From: Marthasterias glacialis
Taxonomy: Eukaryota; Echinodermata; Asteroidea; Forcipulatida; Asteriidae
Length of the DNA: 64,000 nucleotides
Assembly (NCBI GenBank): GCA_911728455.2
Contig: OU452231.1
Location: 15,023,838-15,087,837, forward strand
Direction of reading: 5' to 3'
The notes under the pieces are model-generated. The model saw only the letters and a program-made list of their open reading frames with translations, did no database searches and was not told where the DNA came from. The translations under genes were made by a program, and so were the position numbers. The stretch's first letter is position 1; the number at the start of each line of letters is the position of its first letter. This document shows positions 46,843-58,211 of the stretch, piece by piece.

Positions 46843-47022
46843 ATGAAAGTTTACACAGACGAAATGCAAAAACATTTCCAAAACCACAACAGAACAAAAG
46901 AGCTAAGTGGAAACCATACAGCCAAAGTACATTCGGTGGGATGGAGCTGCGATGGCAGGCTACTTGCATCAGGGTCTTTTGACAAGACCGTCAGCGTATT
47001 TCTTTTGGAGAGAGACAGACTG
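46843..47022 (+). CDS. THO complex subunit 3, coding exon 1
   Basis: The exon has 60 codons from the ATG at 46843 to CTG|GTGCGT. It reads MKVYTDEMQKHFQNHNR, then SGNHTAKVHSVGWSCDGRLL and ASGSFDKTVSVFLLERDRL, closely matching the first WD40 blade of THOC3 (HSAKVHSVAWSCDGRRLASG type). THOC3 is a seven-bladed WD-repeat protein of the THO core, which with UAP56 and ALYREF forms TREX and couples transcription to mRNA packaging and export. Vertebrate THOC3 has a longer N-terminus. The start here follows in-frame stops, so the leader is genuinely short unless an upstream coding exon exists. The exon ends in phase 0, as the acceptor of exon 2 requires. Confidence 0.88.
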
Positions 47023-47128
47023 GTGCGTACATAATCCTTTGTTTTTGAGGTTTTTGTTGCTGTTGAAGTTTTTCTTTTAGTTTAATTGATTTTGTTTTAT
47101 TGAAATGGTTTATTTTATAAAAAAAATC

Positions 47129-48632
47129 CGGTGCCAGTCATGTTGCCCCTCGCAAAGTTGCCCCTCACACTGTCGTACTATTTACGTCAACTCGACGATT
47201 TCAAGACAACTCCAGACCACAACTCAAGACAACTCCACAGCTTAATTCAGCAAGCGAAACTTACCTTGAAAAAAACGATTTCTTTGCCAGAATGTATTAA
47301 ATAATAGGTCTGTTCATCATTTTTCTCACAAAATAGACTTAATTTCCAAGAGGGAAATTACTTTTTTCAGTGAAATTAACCCGTTTTTCCGTCCGTGTTT
47401 TTGAGCAAATGTGAAGCTACTGCGCTTGCGCAGTGACACCGGAACGTACCATTTTACTAAGGGGGAGAGATAAAGGGGAAAGAAAAGAAATGACTCGCAC
47501 AAACAATACATGCTCTAGTCTTTAATTTTTTCAATCTTTCTGTTTTCTTTAATGTTTCAATTAATATTTTCTTTTTTGAATTATGTTTACTTCTAATATA
47601 TTATTATTACAATAAACATTACAATAAACATTACAATAAACCAATACACAATTTTGACAACATAACTACTAAGTAATAGTAATACTATAGTAATTCAATT
47701 GTAACAAAACTCATGTATTCTATGCACTTTATTCTTTAAGACATTGACAAAGCTTGTCCACATTTGTTTTATCAAAACAATAAGCAAAAAAAATAAAATA
47801 ATAATAAAAAAAAATGTCTCCCCCCCCCCCCCCCACGTTGTCGCCCCGGTTAATGTCGCCCCAGGGCTATGTTGAACTGTCTTTAATACATGTACAATAT
47901 TGTTTGCCACTAAAAATCTTATAATTAAAATGATCACTACTAAAAGTATGATAACTGTAAATTGTATGACGTGTCATTTTATTCACTTAAAATTTTTTTA
48001 TCACTTCCCAGCCGGATAATCCCATGAAAATAAAACAGGCCTACCTGAAACCCCAATTTTACCGATTAAATACTTCATTTCAAAAGGTTTAAAGTCACTT
48101 TTACAGGTTTTGATATTATAGTAAATATGTTATGTCCATTGGTGAATGATTTTGAGCGAGTAATAAACAAAAATACTATTTTAAATATGCAAGGAATTAT
48201 CAGGTAATAATTGAATTCAACAGAATGCATTGGGCGTGATTTCGATGGATCAATCGTAGTCCTGGATTATGGTACATGGAATTTAGTGAGATATATAATT
48301 TCAAGGAATGCATTCTTAATTCAGACATTAAAACATTCAAAGAAATGGTGTTGACACTTTCAGACATGTGTCAAACTGATAAACTGGTTTTCGTGCAGTT
48401 TGAAGCAAGCCTTCAAGTTGTGTTTGCAAAAATGCCAGTCATTGTCAATAATGAATATAATTTAAAGTAGATTTTTAGTCTCAACTTATGTGGAAGAAAA
48501 AGTATTTCTGTGAGGGGGTGACATTGCCGGGGGGGGGGGGGGGGGAGGGGGGCGACATTGTCGGGGGGCCACTGTGTCAGGGTGCCACAATGCGAGGGGC
48601 GACACTGCAAGGGGGTGACATGACCAGGAACC
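47129..48632. mobile_element. 1.5 kb TIR element in THOC3 intron 1, possibly MULE-like
   Basis: The left end CGGTGCCAGTCATGTTGCCC and the reverse complement of the right end GGTTCCTGGTCATGTCACCC are similar, and inside both are repeated GTTGCCCCTC/GTCGCCCCTCGC words. AAAAAAAATC stands on both sides (47119-47128, 48633-48642), giving a 10 bp duplication, although it is low-complexity. Duplications of 9-10 bp suggest the Mutator-like class. Interior G/C homopolymer runs at 47820-47835 and 48531-48545. No transposase recognised. Confidence 0.5.
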
Positions 48633-48798
48633 AAAAAAAATCACTTTCACAGCTGCAGGCTGACTTGCATGATTTGTACAAATTTAAAAACTTTAAAATA
48701 CATCAAAAACTCCATCACTTATTGTTCTGATCATCGTTGTAACTTAAGCCATAGAAAAAGGATTCCGTGGTCCTTCCTGTATGCTTTAGCCCTAGCCC

Positions 48799-48970
48799 TA
48801 GTCCAAGTAAATGTGGCACTGTACTCCTTTTGTTAGACTTTAACTTTATATCGGTTGTACTACATGTACTACTAATACGTACTAGTAGTAGTACTGTATA
48901 CGAGAAGTTTGACCGATAAAGTCAAAATCTTTTTAAAAAAAAGAGTACAGTGCCCCAGTTACTGGGTCTA
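48799..48970. mobile_element. F-family hairpin, copy F-c, in THOC3 intron 1
   Basis: The left end TAGTCCAAGTAAATGTGGCA is degenerate and the right end GCCCCAGTTACTGGGTCTA is conserved. The stems pair TGTACTCCTTTT with AAAGAGTACA. The loop contains an extra TACTACTAGTA palindrome. No duplication detected. Confidence 0.6.
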
Positions 48971-49319
48971 GTTCTTGATGGCTTTTCTTATTAAAATAAT
49001 TTGTTCAAAGGTAATGACAAACGAGTTATTTGGTTAAAACAAGCAACATAAGTAAATAAAACAAATTGTACACTTCGTATCACTTTATTGAAACAAGGCA
49101 GCATCTGGTGCTTGTTATGTGGCAAGATTTTCTACCCCCTGTACCGTGTAAACTAAGTACTACACTCTACACAGAAATCTGAAAAACAAGACCATGCTTG
49201 GGCACCCGCACATGTATGTTGGTTATGGCATTGCGTTTAATGCTATACATCTAATGAAAAGTACCCCATAAATAGCCAAATTTTGCCGTGAGTGGGCGGG
49301 CGACCCGCCACGCCCACAT

Positions 49320-49500
49320 ATGCCTGGCTAGAGCGCTGTTTAGGGCTAATGTAGCCCTAGCCCCATAAATAGTGCCAAACACAGACAACCTCAGCTACTT
49401 GGCCCTACACATGCTATGGCCCAGATTCAGAGACCAACTTTCGAATCGAGACTTAGCCTACATTTTGTTGCTGAAATTTTTCCCTCGGTTATTGCTCGAA
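49320..49500. repeat. Diverged arm of an E-type element in THOC3 intron 1
   Basis: TAGCCCCATAAATAGTGCCA, CTACTTGGCCCTACA, AGACCAACTTTCGAATC and CATTTTGTTG follow the order of the E arm at 14815-14933, with many differences. No inverted partner was seen nearby. Confidence 0.5.
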
Positions 49501-49870
49501 AGTGTGGAGTAAACTACATGTAGATTCGAGTTGTGGTGACTTATTTGGTGGAATTTTATGAACAATCTCAGAGCTGATACAGACACGTTCAAACGTTGTC
49601 TGATCCATTAATTTGTGTTTTTAATTAACTGGCATTAATTCTTGACGGATTTTTCCGTTCAAGGTATCAAATGAAAGTTTATAACTTTTCCTACTTCGTA
49701 ATATTTGCAGTTTTGAAGTTTAACTCTATTTTTACCATCAACTCGGCCTAAAATCGGACAAATATCTTTAATCAACTTATCAAGGCAACTTGAATTATTG
49801 ACTATTTTCTTAAAATGTCCAAAGTATTGGGCTTTCACTTTTTGCGATACTTTGCTTTGTTTAAATACAG

Positions 49871-50027
49871 ACAAGAGAAGCAACATATCGTGGTCACACA
49901 GACAGTGTTGACCAATTGTGTTGGCATCCATTTCATCCAGAGCTTTTTGTCACAGCATCAGGTGATAAGACTATCCGCATTTGGGATGCAAGAGCTAATA
50001 AGACAATTACAACAATTAATACAAAAG
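49871..50027 (+). CDS. THO complex subunit 3, coding exon 2
   Basis: Acceptor TTTAAATACAG at 49870. Joined in phase to exon 1 it gives DRL-TREATYRGHTDSVDQ, then LCWHPFHPELFVTASGDKT and IRIWDARANKTITTINTKG. This is the second WD40 blade, nearly residue for residue like vertebrate THOC3 and with the same spacing after DRL. The GH and WD (IWDA) repeat signatures are intact. It ends AAAAG|GTAAGT in phase 1, so more exons must follow (the next blade would start near ENINICW). None was found between here and 64000, so intron 2 is longer than about 14 kb, or the copy is truncated. Confidence 0.88.
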
Positions 50028-52682
50028 GTAAGTACCCTGATTTATTATTCTGGTTGTCACAGAACCGGGTTCTCCCAGTAATACTCGCTCCTTCCATTGA
50101 GACTGGGATCCATATGCTCTTCTTTGTGAGAACTTATTAATTTACCCCCGTATGTATTATTTACACTCAACAAAATTAGTTAAAGGAAGACATAGTTTGC
50201 AGCTTTTATCCTGAATTCAGTTTCCTTTATAGTGCACTTGGTTTTACAGATAGGCAGCGTTGCACCATTCCTAGCTCCGATAATGGGAGCCCTGAAATTT
50301 CACCCAAAATACTCATAAAGAATAGGCTAAAACTAATTCATTATGCCTACATTGTCTCACTTACTTGGAAATAATTACGATCAGCTATTCGTAAGAAAGT
50401 AAGATTTCATCCTCGGCATGCTTAAAACATTAACAAATCAGGCCCAATCCCGGTAATCTTTAAAGGTTTCACTGTTTGCCTCAAAATAATTATTACATTC
50501 TTCATACAAGGAAATACAAGAAAATACATGAACTTGCAAACTTACAGTTTAGGCGAGATTTCACTCCTAAAAAATGGCTCCCTTACAATGTACGGTAATT
50601 TTGACGAGTTTTTTGCCAGCTGGAACTTTGATGGCACTGCTCAATGTCTCTTGCACCTCCTCAATAGTAACATTTACACTCTCTGCCTAACACCAAATAT
50701 GCCTAACAATTTACAACATTAGCATTTACTGAACTCTATCAGGCTATCACCAATTTTATGCTACTGCACTCCTGAGATGCTAGAAGAATCAGACCCCAAA
50801 ATATTCCACTGCCATTAAGATTCCCTACCCCTGGTCTTACTCAAATTACTTAATTGCTAGGCAAGAATTTATTTCTAAACGAAAACTCTTTCAGGCTATC
50901 GCCAACTTTGTGCTACCGCATTCTCAAGATGCTAGACGAATCTGACCCCCAAATCATTCCACTGCCAATAAGGTTCCCTATGCCTGGTCCTATGCAAATT
51001 ACTTCATTGCTAGGCAAGAATTTATTTCTAAAAAAACTTACAGTATAGGCCCCAATGGTGTGTGACATAGGGCAACACCCGAAGTTTCACGTTTTTGCTA
51101 TGTTTCATAATTGCATTTAACTTATAACGTGAAATAGAGCCCTCTTGTGACACTGGTTGATTTAAGTTTACTGTGCACCATGAATTTCAGTGGAAGATGG
51201 AGGATGGAAAAGTATTTAAGTTGGACACTAAAACAAACTCGTTACACCCTTACCCCCGAGGAATTTTTAAAAAAGAGTGAAGTTTCCTGTGTTGATAAAA
51301 CATGAAAAACTGGTGCAAACATTTGTGGCTTTGGGGAAATCATTGCTTCCACTGCTCAACCATGCTTTGACACAAAGTTTTACCCGACATTGAAGGTAAG
51401 TGACCTGTTGGTTCTCCAAGCTGCCTACACCAATAAACCCCTTGTAACATTGTGAGATAGATACAGTATGTTTGATTCTTTCCTAATTATACAAATCATT
51501 TTGATAAGTTATTTAATGAGGGGTGTGGTTCCTAGTGGGGGAGGATCACAAACAAATGTACGTATACATGTAGTTTCACTGATGTGGCAACCCCTTTAAT
51601 ACAAAAAAAAATTGAGTGTCTACACATACATGTAACTAAATTGTTGAATACATGTACCCTGCTGTATTATCTGGTGATCAGATACCATTATTATCTATGA
51701 TGCCAATATCATTATGATGTGTGCAAACAGTTCTAATTATATGGACTCCACTGCTCCGATATAAACTGTTATATAATCACATCAAAACTTGCTCAGAGGC
51801 CATAGATTTGTTATGCCCCACAGTTGGCGAAGCCATCGAAGGGGCAAACTGTTTCCAACATGTCCTTCCATGTTTAAGCGCTACATACATTACAATGTAA
51901 CAAAAGATGTCCACGCCGTGAAGGAACTTAAAAATTCTTTGTGGACGCCCACAAAAAAGTGTTTTCAAAGGTTAGATATTTTCATTTTACTAAAAAAGGA
52001 AGCATTTTCTGTTTGAATAGCTCAAAACTGAGTTTATATTAAGGGATCAGGTGTCAGAAAACCAACTCTCCAAACACTCTCTGATACAGATAGAAATGGC
52101 AGCGAATTTAAAGATTTCTTGTTGTTAACTGCACGATGACAAAATAATGTCCACACAGTGTACATGTAGAGTATGTCACACATGACTCGGCGTGTCAACG
52201 CTGGAAACCAATCTCTTCTATGTGAATACACACTTGCACATCAGCGACTTTAATCAATGCGAGGTTGCCTAGCTTTGAAAAATTGTCATAAATGGAGCAT
52301 TGCAGGCAGTTTGGATGCCATTTGAAGCAATCCTCGGTTTATGTAATTGATGAGCGGAGTGAGGACACCCCGAGGATGTCCAGTGCATACAGCCATGCTG
52401 TGTGTACGCCGAAAAAAGAAGTCGGCTGCGCCACGGCCAATAACTCAAGAAATAATGGGGCTAGAGAGAAATTTCTTGTACCTGCTGTAAGCTGCGATAG
52501 TCCTGCATCCGAAAATCTGGTTTTCCCGGCCAGCCAGGGCCATCTTTCCCACATACTTCTCTGTTGGCGTTTAGCACTCCTAAATGGTTACAGCGCCCTC
52601 TGTTGCTTTTAAGTTTCCTTCTTGTAGAAGGGTAGAAGCGGCCATTTCTAATTCCAGATTCATTATGCATGACGGTTAGTTT
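50028..52682. other. THOC3 intron 2 (first part), no exon recognised
   Basis: 50727-50900 holds a ~120 bp tandem duplication (AGGCTATC.CCAA.TTT..GCTAC, CCCCAAAT.ATTCCACTGCCA and CTAGGCAAGAATTTATTTCTAAA recur). 51191-51393 is bounded by TTTCAG and AAG|GTAAGT, but its frames are closed by stops, so it is a weak relic at most. 51830-51960 also has a gene-like frame (GKLFPTCPSMFKRYIHYNVT) without a known family or a THOC3 match. Confidence 0.45.
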
Positions 52683-53649
52683 ATTAGGTGTTCGGACTAG
52701 AGTCCGAAGACCTCTTGTTTTTGGCGATCAGCCGAAAGCCTATTGTTTTTGTACGGATTTTTTTTTTTTTTCATTAGGTGTTCGGCCATCAGCCGAAAAC
52801 CTATTGTTATTGTTAAGTCTTTTTTTTCTTTTTTTCTGGGTATTCTTCCTGTCATTGATGACGTCATTACATTAAATTGAAGTTTTATATTAACATACTC
52901 ATATCTCCAGAATCAGATATGCTACATACATGATCTTTACACCATATGAAAGGTCATAAAGTATTATATAAATCTTACACAGGGTGTGACCCCATTTGAC
53001 CTTTACTTCCGGTCGAAACCGGAAGTAGTAGTTTTTTACATAAAAAATCATATTTGAATAACGTAATTTTGTAATTTCGCCCCTCGACGATTCTACAAAT
53101 ATTTACAAAATGTGACCTCATTTGACCTTCACTTCGGGTCGAAACCGGAAGTATAAGTTTGTACAACAAAAATATGTATCTTATTAATAATAATAATAAT
53201 TTATTACATTTATAGTGCGCCCTCTCCATCCAAAGATGTTCAAAGGCGCATAATACAATAAAAAGAACTAAAATATAAAAACTACAAAGAATTAATATGA
53301 AAACAAAGTGTAAAAATAAACAGTGAATCAGAAAGATTATACAAATTAAGCATAAAATAACAACAACAACATCAAAATACAATACTTCATGGAAATAAAA
53401 CCTAAGAATCACATCAAGAAAATTAAGCAGATTCAATAACAAAAGCACACAACAGAATTCATGCAAGACACATCTAAAAACAAAAGCATCAACGACATCC
53501 AAAATAATACAATAATTCAATAGAGGTAAAAACCTATGTAAAAGAATCTGAAACAAGCCATGAAAGTAGGATTAAAAACCACCAAAATTCTCACAATAAT
53601 CACTTATAGACTGTAAGCCTCTTTAAAAAGGTGGGTTTTTAATTTTTCT

Positions 53650-54457
53650 TTAAATGTCCCCAGTGAGTGAGCCCCCCCGTACCCTAGCAGGTAGTGCATT
53701 CCACAGCTTTGGGGCAGCCGAAACAAAGGCGCGATCACCGAAAGTGTGTAGCATTCTACCCCTAGGGTACTCCAGGTGTAGTTCCTCCGCTGACCTCAGA
53801 CTGTATCTCTGCTGTTTTTTGACAGTAAAAAGGTCACATACATAGTCAGGTGCTAAAAAGTTAATACATTTAAAAACAAGCAGTAAGATTTTAAAATGAA
53901 TGCGGAATCTAATTGGCAACCAGTGCAAGTCCTTAAGAATTGGGGTAATATGACAAAATCTATGTGTGTTTGAAACAACTCTAGCAGCAGCATTCTGTAT
54001 CCTTTGTAACTTTGCTAGTTGAACATGTGGCAAACCATAAAACAAACTATTGCAATAGTCAAGACGACTGGTGACAAAAGCATGAATGAGCGAATTACAG
54101 GATAGAAATTTACTAATGCGTTTTATATTATGGAGATGATAAAAACTGGTAGAGCAGACTTTAGTGATGTGAGAACTCAGAGACATATTGGAGTCGAACC
54201 AGAAACCAAGATTTCTAACACTGAAAACAGGTATAATATTAGTACCACCAACTGTAATATGAGAAATATCTATCTTGGACAGTTGTTGTTTCGAACCCAG
54301 GATAATAAACTCAGTCTTGCTATCATTCAACATTAGTTTATCATGTAACATCCACTCTCTAATATCTTTGATACAGTTTTCCATAGCTAAAATTGCAACC
54401 TGTTGATTAACCAGACTAACCGGTTTAAATGACATATACAGTTGTGTATCATCTGCA
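53650..54457 (-). pseudogene. LINE reverse transcriptase, C-terminal half
   Basis: It starts within the split active-site motif (GCA GAT GAT = ADD of YADD) and continues through TQLYMSFKP, LNDSKTEFIILGSK, VRNLGFWFDSNMSLSSHI, HAFVTSRLDYCNSLFYGLP and LHWLPIRFRIHFKILLLVFK to APDYVCDLF and the common C-terminal block ending GDRAFVSAAPKLWNALP. This is the RT thumb and the C-terminal region typical of CR1/L2 elements. The frame is open for about 260 codons, so this half is well preserved. Confidence 0.85.
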
Positions 54458-54459
54458 TA

Positions 54460-57208
54460 CAGTGGTGATCAAAGGTAGGTACCCCTAAAAATGTCGAGCG
54501 AGGCGAGCGAGAACGAGTTTTAACGAGCGTGTTCGTGGTCCCACGAAATCCCCCGATACCTTACTCGAATTCACACGCAACTCGCTCGTTATGGAATATT
54601 CGGGTTCGAGGGCTGCGCCGGTGTTGTTGCGGGGATCACTGATCCGTGAAATAAGAGGCCAAGACTCCCGACTAAAAATCTTCCGCCCAAATGAGACGCT
54701 CTTCCAGTCAGCTATTTGAGGATCGCTTATTCTTTAACAATTGCACATGTAAGTATTTATAGAGACGCAGTGTATCCTTATTGTATTTTTCCAGGCATTG
54801 GAAAGTTGCCAAAAAAAAAAGCTCTGTCGGCATGCTCATGTAATAGGCCTACTTATTTTCAGGGTGATGGAGCTGTCAATCATTCTGCCCATGCCTCTGG
54901 TATTATTTTGTTTTTTTCTCTCAGCCATTAGGGAATAAATCTGGGGTATAGAAGAACTGATATCTGACTTTGGAAACAATGAACATTATTAACGAAAAAT
55001 ATTGCCATAAATCCTTTGTACTGGAATTTCTCGTTTTTATATTTAACTTCGGCAATAATTGAATAAGATTATAAAAACAACTTATGGTGTACTTATTATT
55101 TTCCGACCCACATAATATTCTCCCGCCCGTTTATTGCTTTCCCGTCCTAAATAAAAATTTCCCGTCCCATATATTATTCTCCCGCCCCGATTATTATTTT
55201 CCAGTCCCATATAATATTTTCCCGTGCCGTATATTTTTCTCCCGTCCCGTTTATTATTTTCCCGCCCATAATATTTCCCATCCCATATGTTCTGTTCCGT
55301 TTACTATTATTTTTTCCCCGTCCCATTCGTTATTTTTCGGGACGGGACGGGAAAATATTATATGGGGCTGGAAAATAATAAACGGGGCAGGCGAACAATT
55401 CATGGAACGGGAAAATGTTATATGGGCAGGGAAATAATAAACGGGGTGGTCGAAAAATATGCAGGAAAATACTATAGTGGACGGGAAGAAAATAAACGGG
55501 TCCGGAAAAATAGTAAACAGAACAGAAGAATAATATATTATGGGACGGGAAAAAATCATATGGGCGGGAAAATCATAAACGGGGCGGGAGAAAAATATGG
55601 GAGAATATTGTTTACCTAAAAATATTATTGAATATCCTGTCCCGTATTTTTTTCTCCCGCCCCATTTGTTATTTTCCCGCCCGTATATTTTCCCGTCCCG
55701 TATATTTTTCTCCCACCCCGTTTAATATTTTCTCGTCCCATATAATATTTTCCCGTCCCGTATTTTTTTCTCCCGCCCCGTTTATTATTTTCCCGCCCTT
55801 TATATTTTCCCGTTCCGTATATTTTTCTCCCACCCCGTTTAATATTTTCCCATCTCGTGTATTTTTCTCCCGCCCCGTTTATTATTTTCTCGTCCCGTAT
55901 TTTTTTCTCCCATCCCGTTTATTATTTTCCCGCCCATATAATATTTTCCCGTCCCGTATATTTTTCTCCCGCCCCGTTTATTATTTTCTCGTCCCGTATA
56001 TTTTTCTCCCACCCCGTTTAATATTTTCTTGTCCCATATAATATTTTCCCGTCCCGTATTTTTTTCTCCCACCCCGTTTATTATTTTCTTGTCCCGTATT
56101 TTTTTCTCCCATCCCGTTTATTATTTTCCCGCCCATATAATATTTTCCCGTCCCGTATTTTTTTCTCCCACCCCGTTTATTATTTTCCCGCCCATATAAT
56201 TTTTTTCCGTCCCGTATATTTTTCTCCCACCCCATTTATTATTTTCCCGCCCATATAATTTTTTCCCGTCCCGTATTTTTTTTCTCCCACCCCGTTTATT
56301 ATTTTCCCGCCCATATAATATTTTCCCGTCCCGTATATTTTTCTCCCGCCCCGTTTATTATTTTCTCGTCCCGTATATTTTTCTCCCACCCCGTTTAATA
56401 TTTTCTCGTCCCATATAATATTTTCCCGTCCCGTATTTTTTTCTCCCACCCCGTTTATTATTTTCTTGTCCCGTATTTTTTTCTCCCATCCCGTTTATTA
56501 TTTTCCCGCCCATATAATATTTTCCCGTCCCGTATTTTTTTCTCCCGCCCCGTTTATTATTTTCCCGCCCATATAATATTTTCCCGTCCCGTATATTTTT
56601 CTCCCACCCCATTTATTATTTTCTCGTCCAGTCTTTTGAGAATGATTGACAGTCCGATTTCAAGACACCACCAACCTCCCCCCCCCCCCCCCCAGGCCTT
56701 GTTGCTTTGAGTATGCCGATCGGAAAAGGGAGTCCACACAGGAATCTTATCAACACAAGTATCACATTGTAAGATTAGCCAGCTACTGTTTCGTTATGAA
56801 AACAAATAACCTTTGGCCTCAGTAGCCAATCAGTACTCTGCAAGTTAAATTTTTGCAGAAATTGGCCAGTCAGATTATTCTTTCCATCGGAAAGAGTTGG
56901 CAGCACGTCTTTTTGTTAATCTGAGTCTAAGTGAGGACATCCCTTGTCACGCCGAGGCTTCTGCATTTGGGCACAAAGATTGTTGTCTTCAGAGTAACCG
57001 CCCAGGTCATCCGTTACGCAAAAGTGCTCCTCATAAGCCCTCGTTCACAACAAGCAATTCGGCTTCCTTAGAACTCCTCGTTCTCGCTCGACCTCGCTCG
57101 AACACGTACCCGCAATCACTCGAAAAAAATCTCGAGCGAGTTCGCGATCGGGCGAGTGATTTGCGAGTACTCGTTCCTCGAATGGGTACTTACCTTTAAT
57201 CACCACTG
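54460..57208. mobile_element. TA-flanked DNA element inserted in the LINE (Tc1/mariner-type duplication)
   Basis: Ends CAGTGGTGATCAAAGGTAGG and (minus) CAGTGGTGATTAAAGGTAAG form inverted repeats of about 24 bp, with looser similarity inside (CGAGCGAG.CGAGCGAGAACGAG on both). TA is present directly outside each end (54458-54459 and 57209-57210). The 2749 bp contain no transposase. The middle is an inverted minisatellite, and the rest is GC-richer unique sequence (54600-54950 and 56640-57120). Confidence 0.85.
55090..56632. repeat. Minisatellite with an inverted segment
   Basis: About 59 bp units with sub-blocks TTTTCCCGTCCCGTATATTT, TTCTCCC(A/G)CCCCGTTTATTA and TTTTCCCGCCCATATAATA run C-rich at 55090-55335, G-rich (reversed) at 55335-55620 and C-rich again at 55640-56632. 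The last block is the most regular and has a ~160-350 bp higher-order pattern. Reading frames of 80-140 codons on both strands arise from the repeat itself. Confidence 0.85.
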
Positions 57209-57210
57209 TA

Positions 57211-58211
57211 GCAATGCACATCAGGTAGGTGGGTTTCAACAATATCAAATAACTTGGAGGAGTACATGACAAACAGCAGGGGTCTAAGACAAGAACCTTG
57301 TGGTATGCCGCAGGTAAGGTCAAACTTATTTGACCTGGATCCCTGTAACAGTACACGTTGATTCTGCCAGTTAAATATGATAAAAACCAATCTAAGACAA
57401 GTCCACATATTCCAAATTTAGACCTATGTCGATTTAATAAAATGTCATGGTTAACGGTATCAAACGCTGCACTTACGTCCAACAAAGTAAGAAGAACAAC
57501 ATGCTGATTATTCATTTTCATGATAATGTCATTGTGTACCTTAAGAAGTGCTGTTTCGGTGCTGTGATTTTTCCGGTATGCAGACTGAAGTGGTGGATAC
57601 AGGTTGTTAACAGTTAAATGCTCATGAACTTGATTAAAAACAGCTCTTTCAATCAGTTTTGACATGAATGGAAGGTTACTAACTGGACGGTAGTTGTCAA
57701 GCATAGGATTGAGGTTTTGTTTTTTTAACAATGGTGTTACAAATGACTCCTTCCAATCCTCTGGGAAAGTGCCAGAGGTAAGTGATGCGTTGATGATCCT
57801 AGTAATACTAGGGAGCAATACGCCGATGCAGTCAACCACAACAGGAGATGGCATGGGGTCAAGAGGGCAAGACTTGTGTGCAGATTGCTTAATCAGATTC
57901 AGCACATCCAGTTCAGTAAGCGGTGAGAAACAGTCTGTAGTGCTCCCAGAGTATGCACCGATGATGTCAGGTGAATATGCACAAGGCCCATAGCTTAGCA
58001 ATTGCTTGTCAAGCTTTGAGTGAATTTTGTCTATTTTGTCAATAAAGAACTGACCTAATTCATTGGCAAATTTAAATTTATCAGTAAACGGTGGTAGAGG
58101 CATGTCAGAACTTTTTTTAAGTAAACTCTTAGTGACTTTGAACAACTTCCCTGGGTCAAGACAATTATCATTGATGACTTTAGTGTAAAAATCATGTCTA
58201 GCTCTTTCCAT
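57211..58211 (-). pseudogene. LINE reverse transcriptase, N-terminal half
   Basis: The frame reads LPPFTDKFKFANELGQFFID, SFVTPLLKKQNLNPMLDNYR, PVSNLPFMSKLIERAVFNQV, LQSAYRKNHSTETALLKVHN and LTLLDVSAAFDTVNHDILL. These are RT domains 0-3 with the first catalytic aspartate region (LLDVSAAFDTV). A shift then moves the reading to another frame (CGIPQGSCLRPLLFVMYSS, the GIPQGS motif) up to DVHCY, where the inserted TA element cuts the YADD codons. Confidence 0.85.

Noticed and set aside
49659..49931. 90-codon minus-strand frame
   Set aside because: Mostly intron sequence, running antisense into THOC3 exon 2, which explains part of its open frame; no recognisable domain.
51191..51393. Third THOC3 exon between a good acceptor and an AAG|GTAAGT donor
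   Set aside because: All frames contain stops or lack THOC3 similarity, and the required phase 1 entry is not open.
52292..52612. 106-codon plus-strand frame and 71-codon frame opposite
   Set aside because: No domain, no splice sites in frame and no THOC3 similarity; composition looks like non-coding CG-containing DNA.
55084..56739. Many overlapping 80-137 codon frames on both strands
   Set aside because: Products of the 59 bp minisatellite; the peptide repeats (GKYYMGGKIINGMGEK type) simply translate the unit in both orientations.
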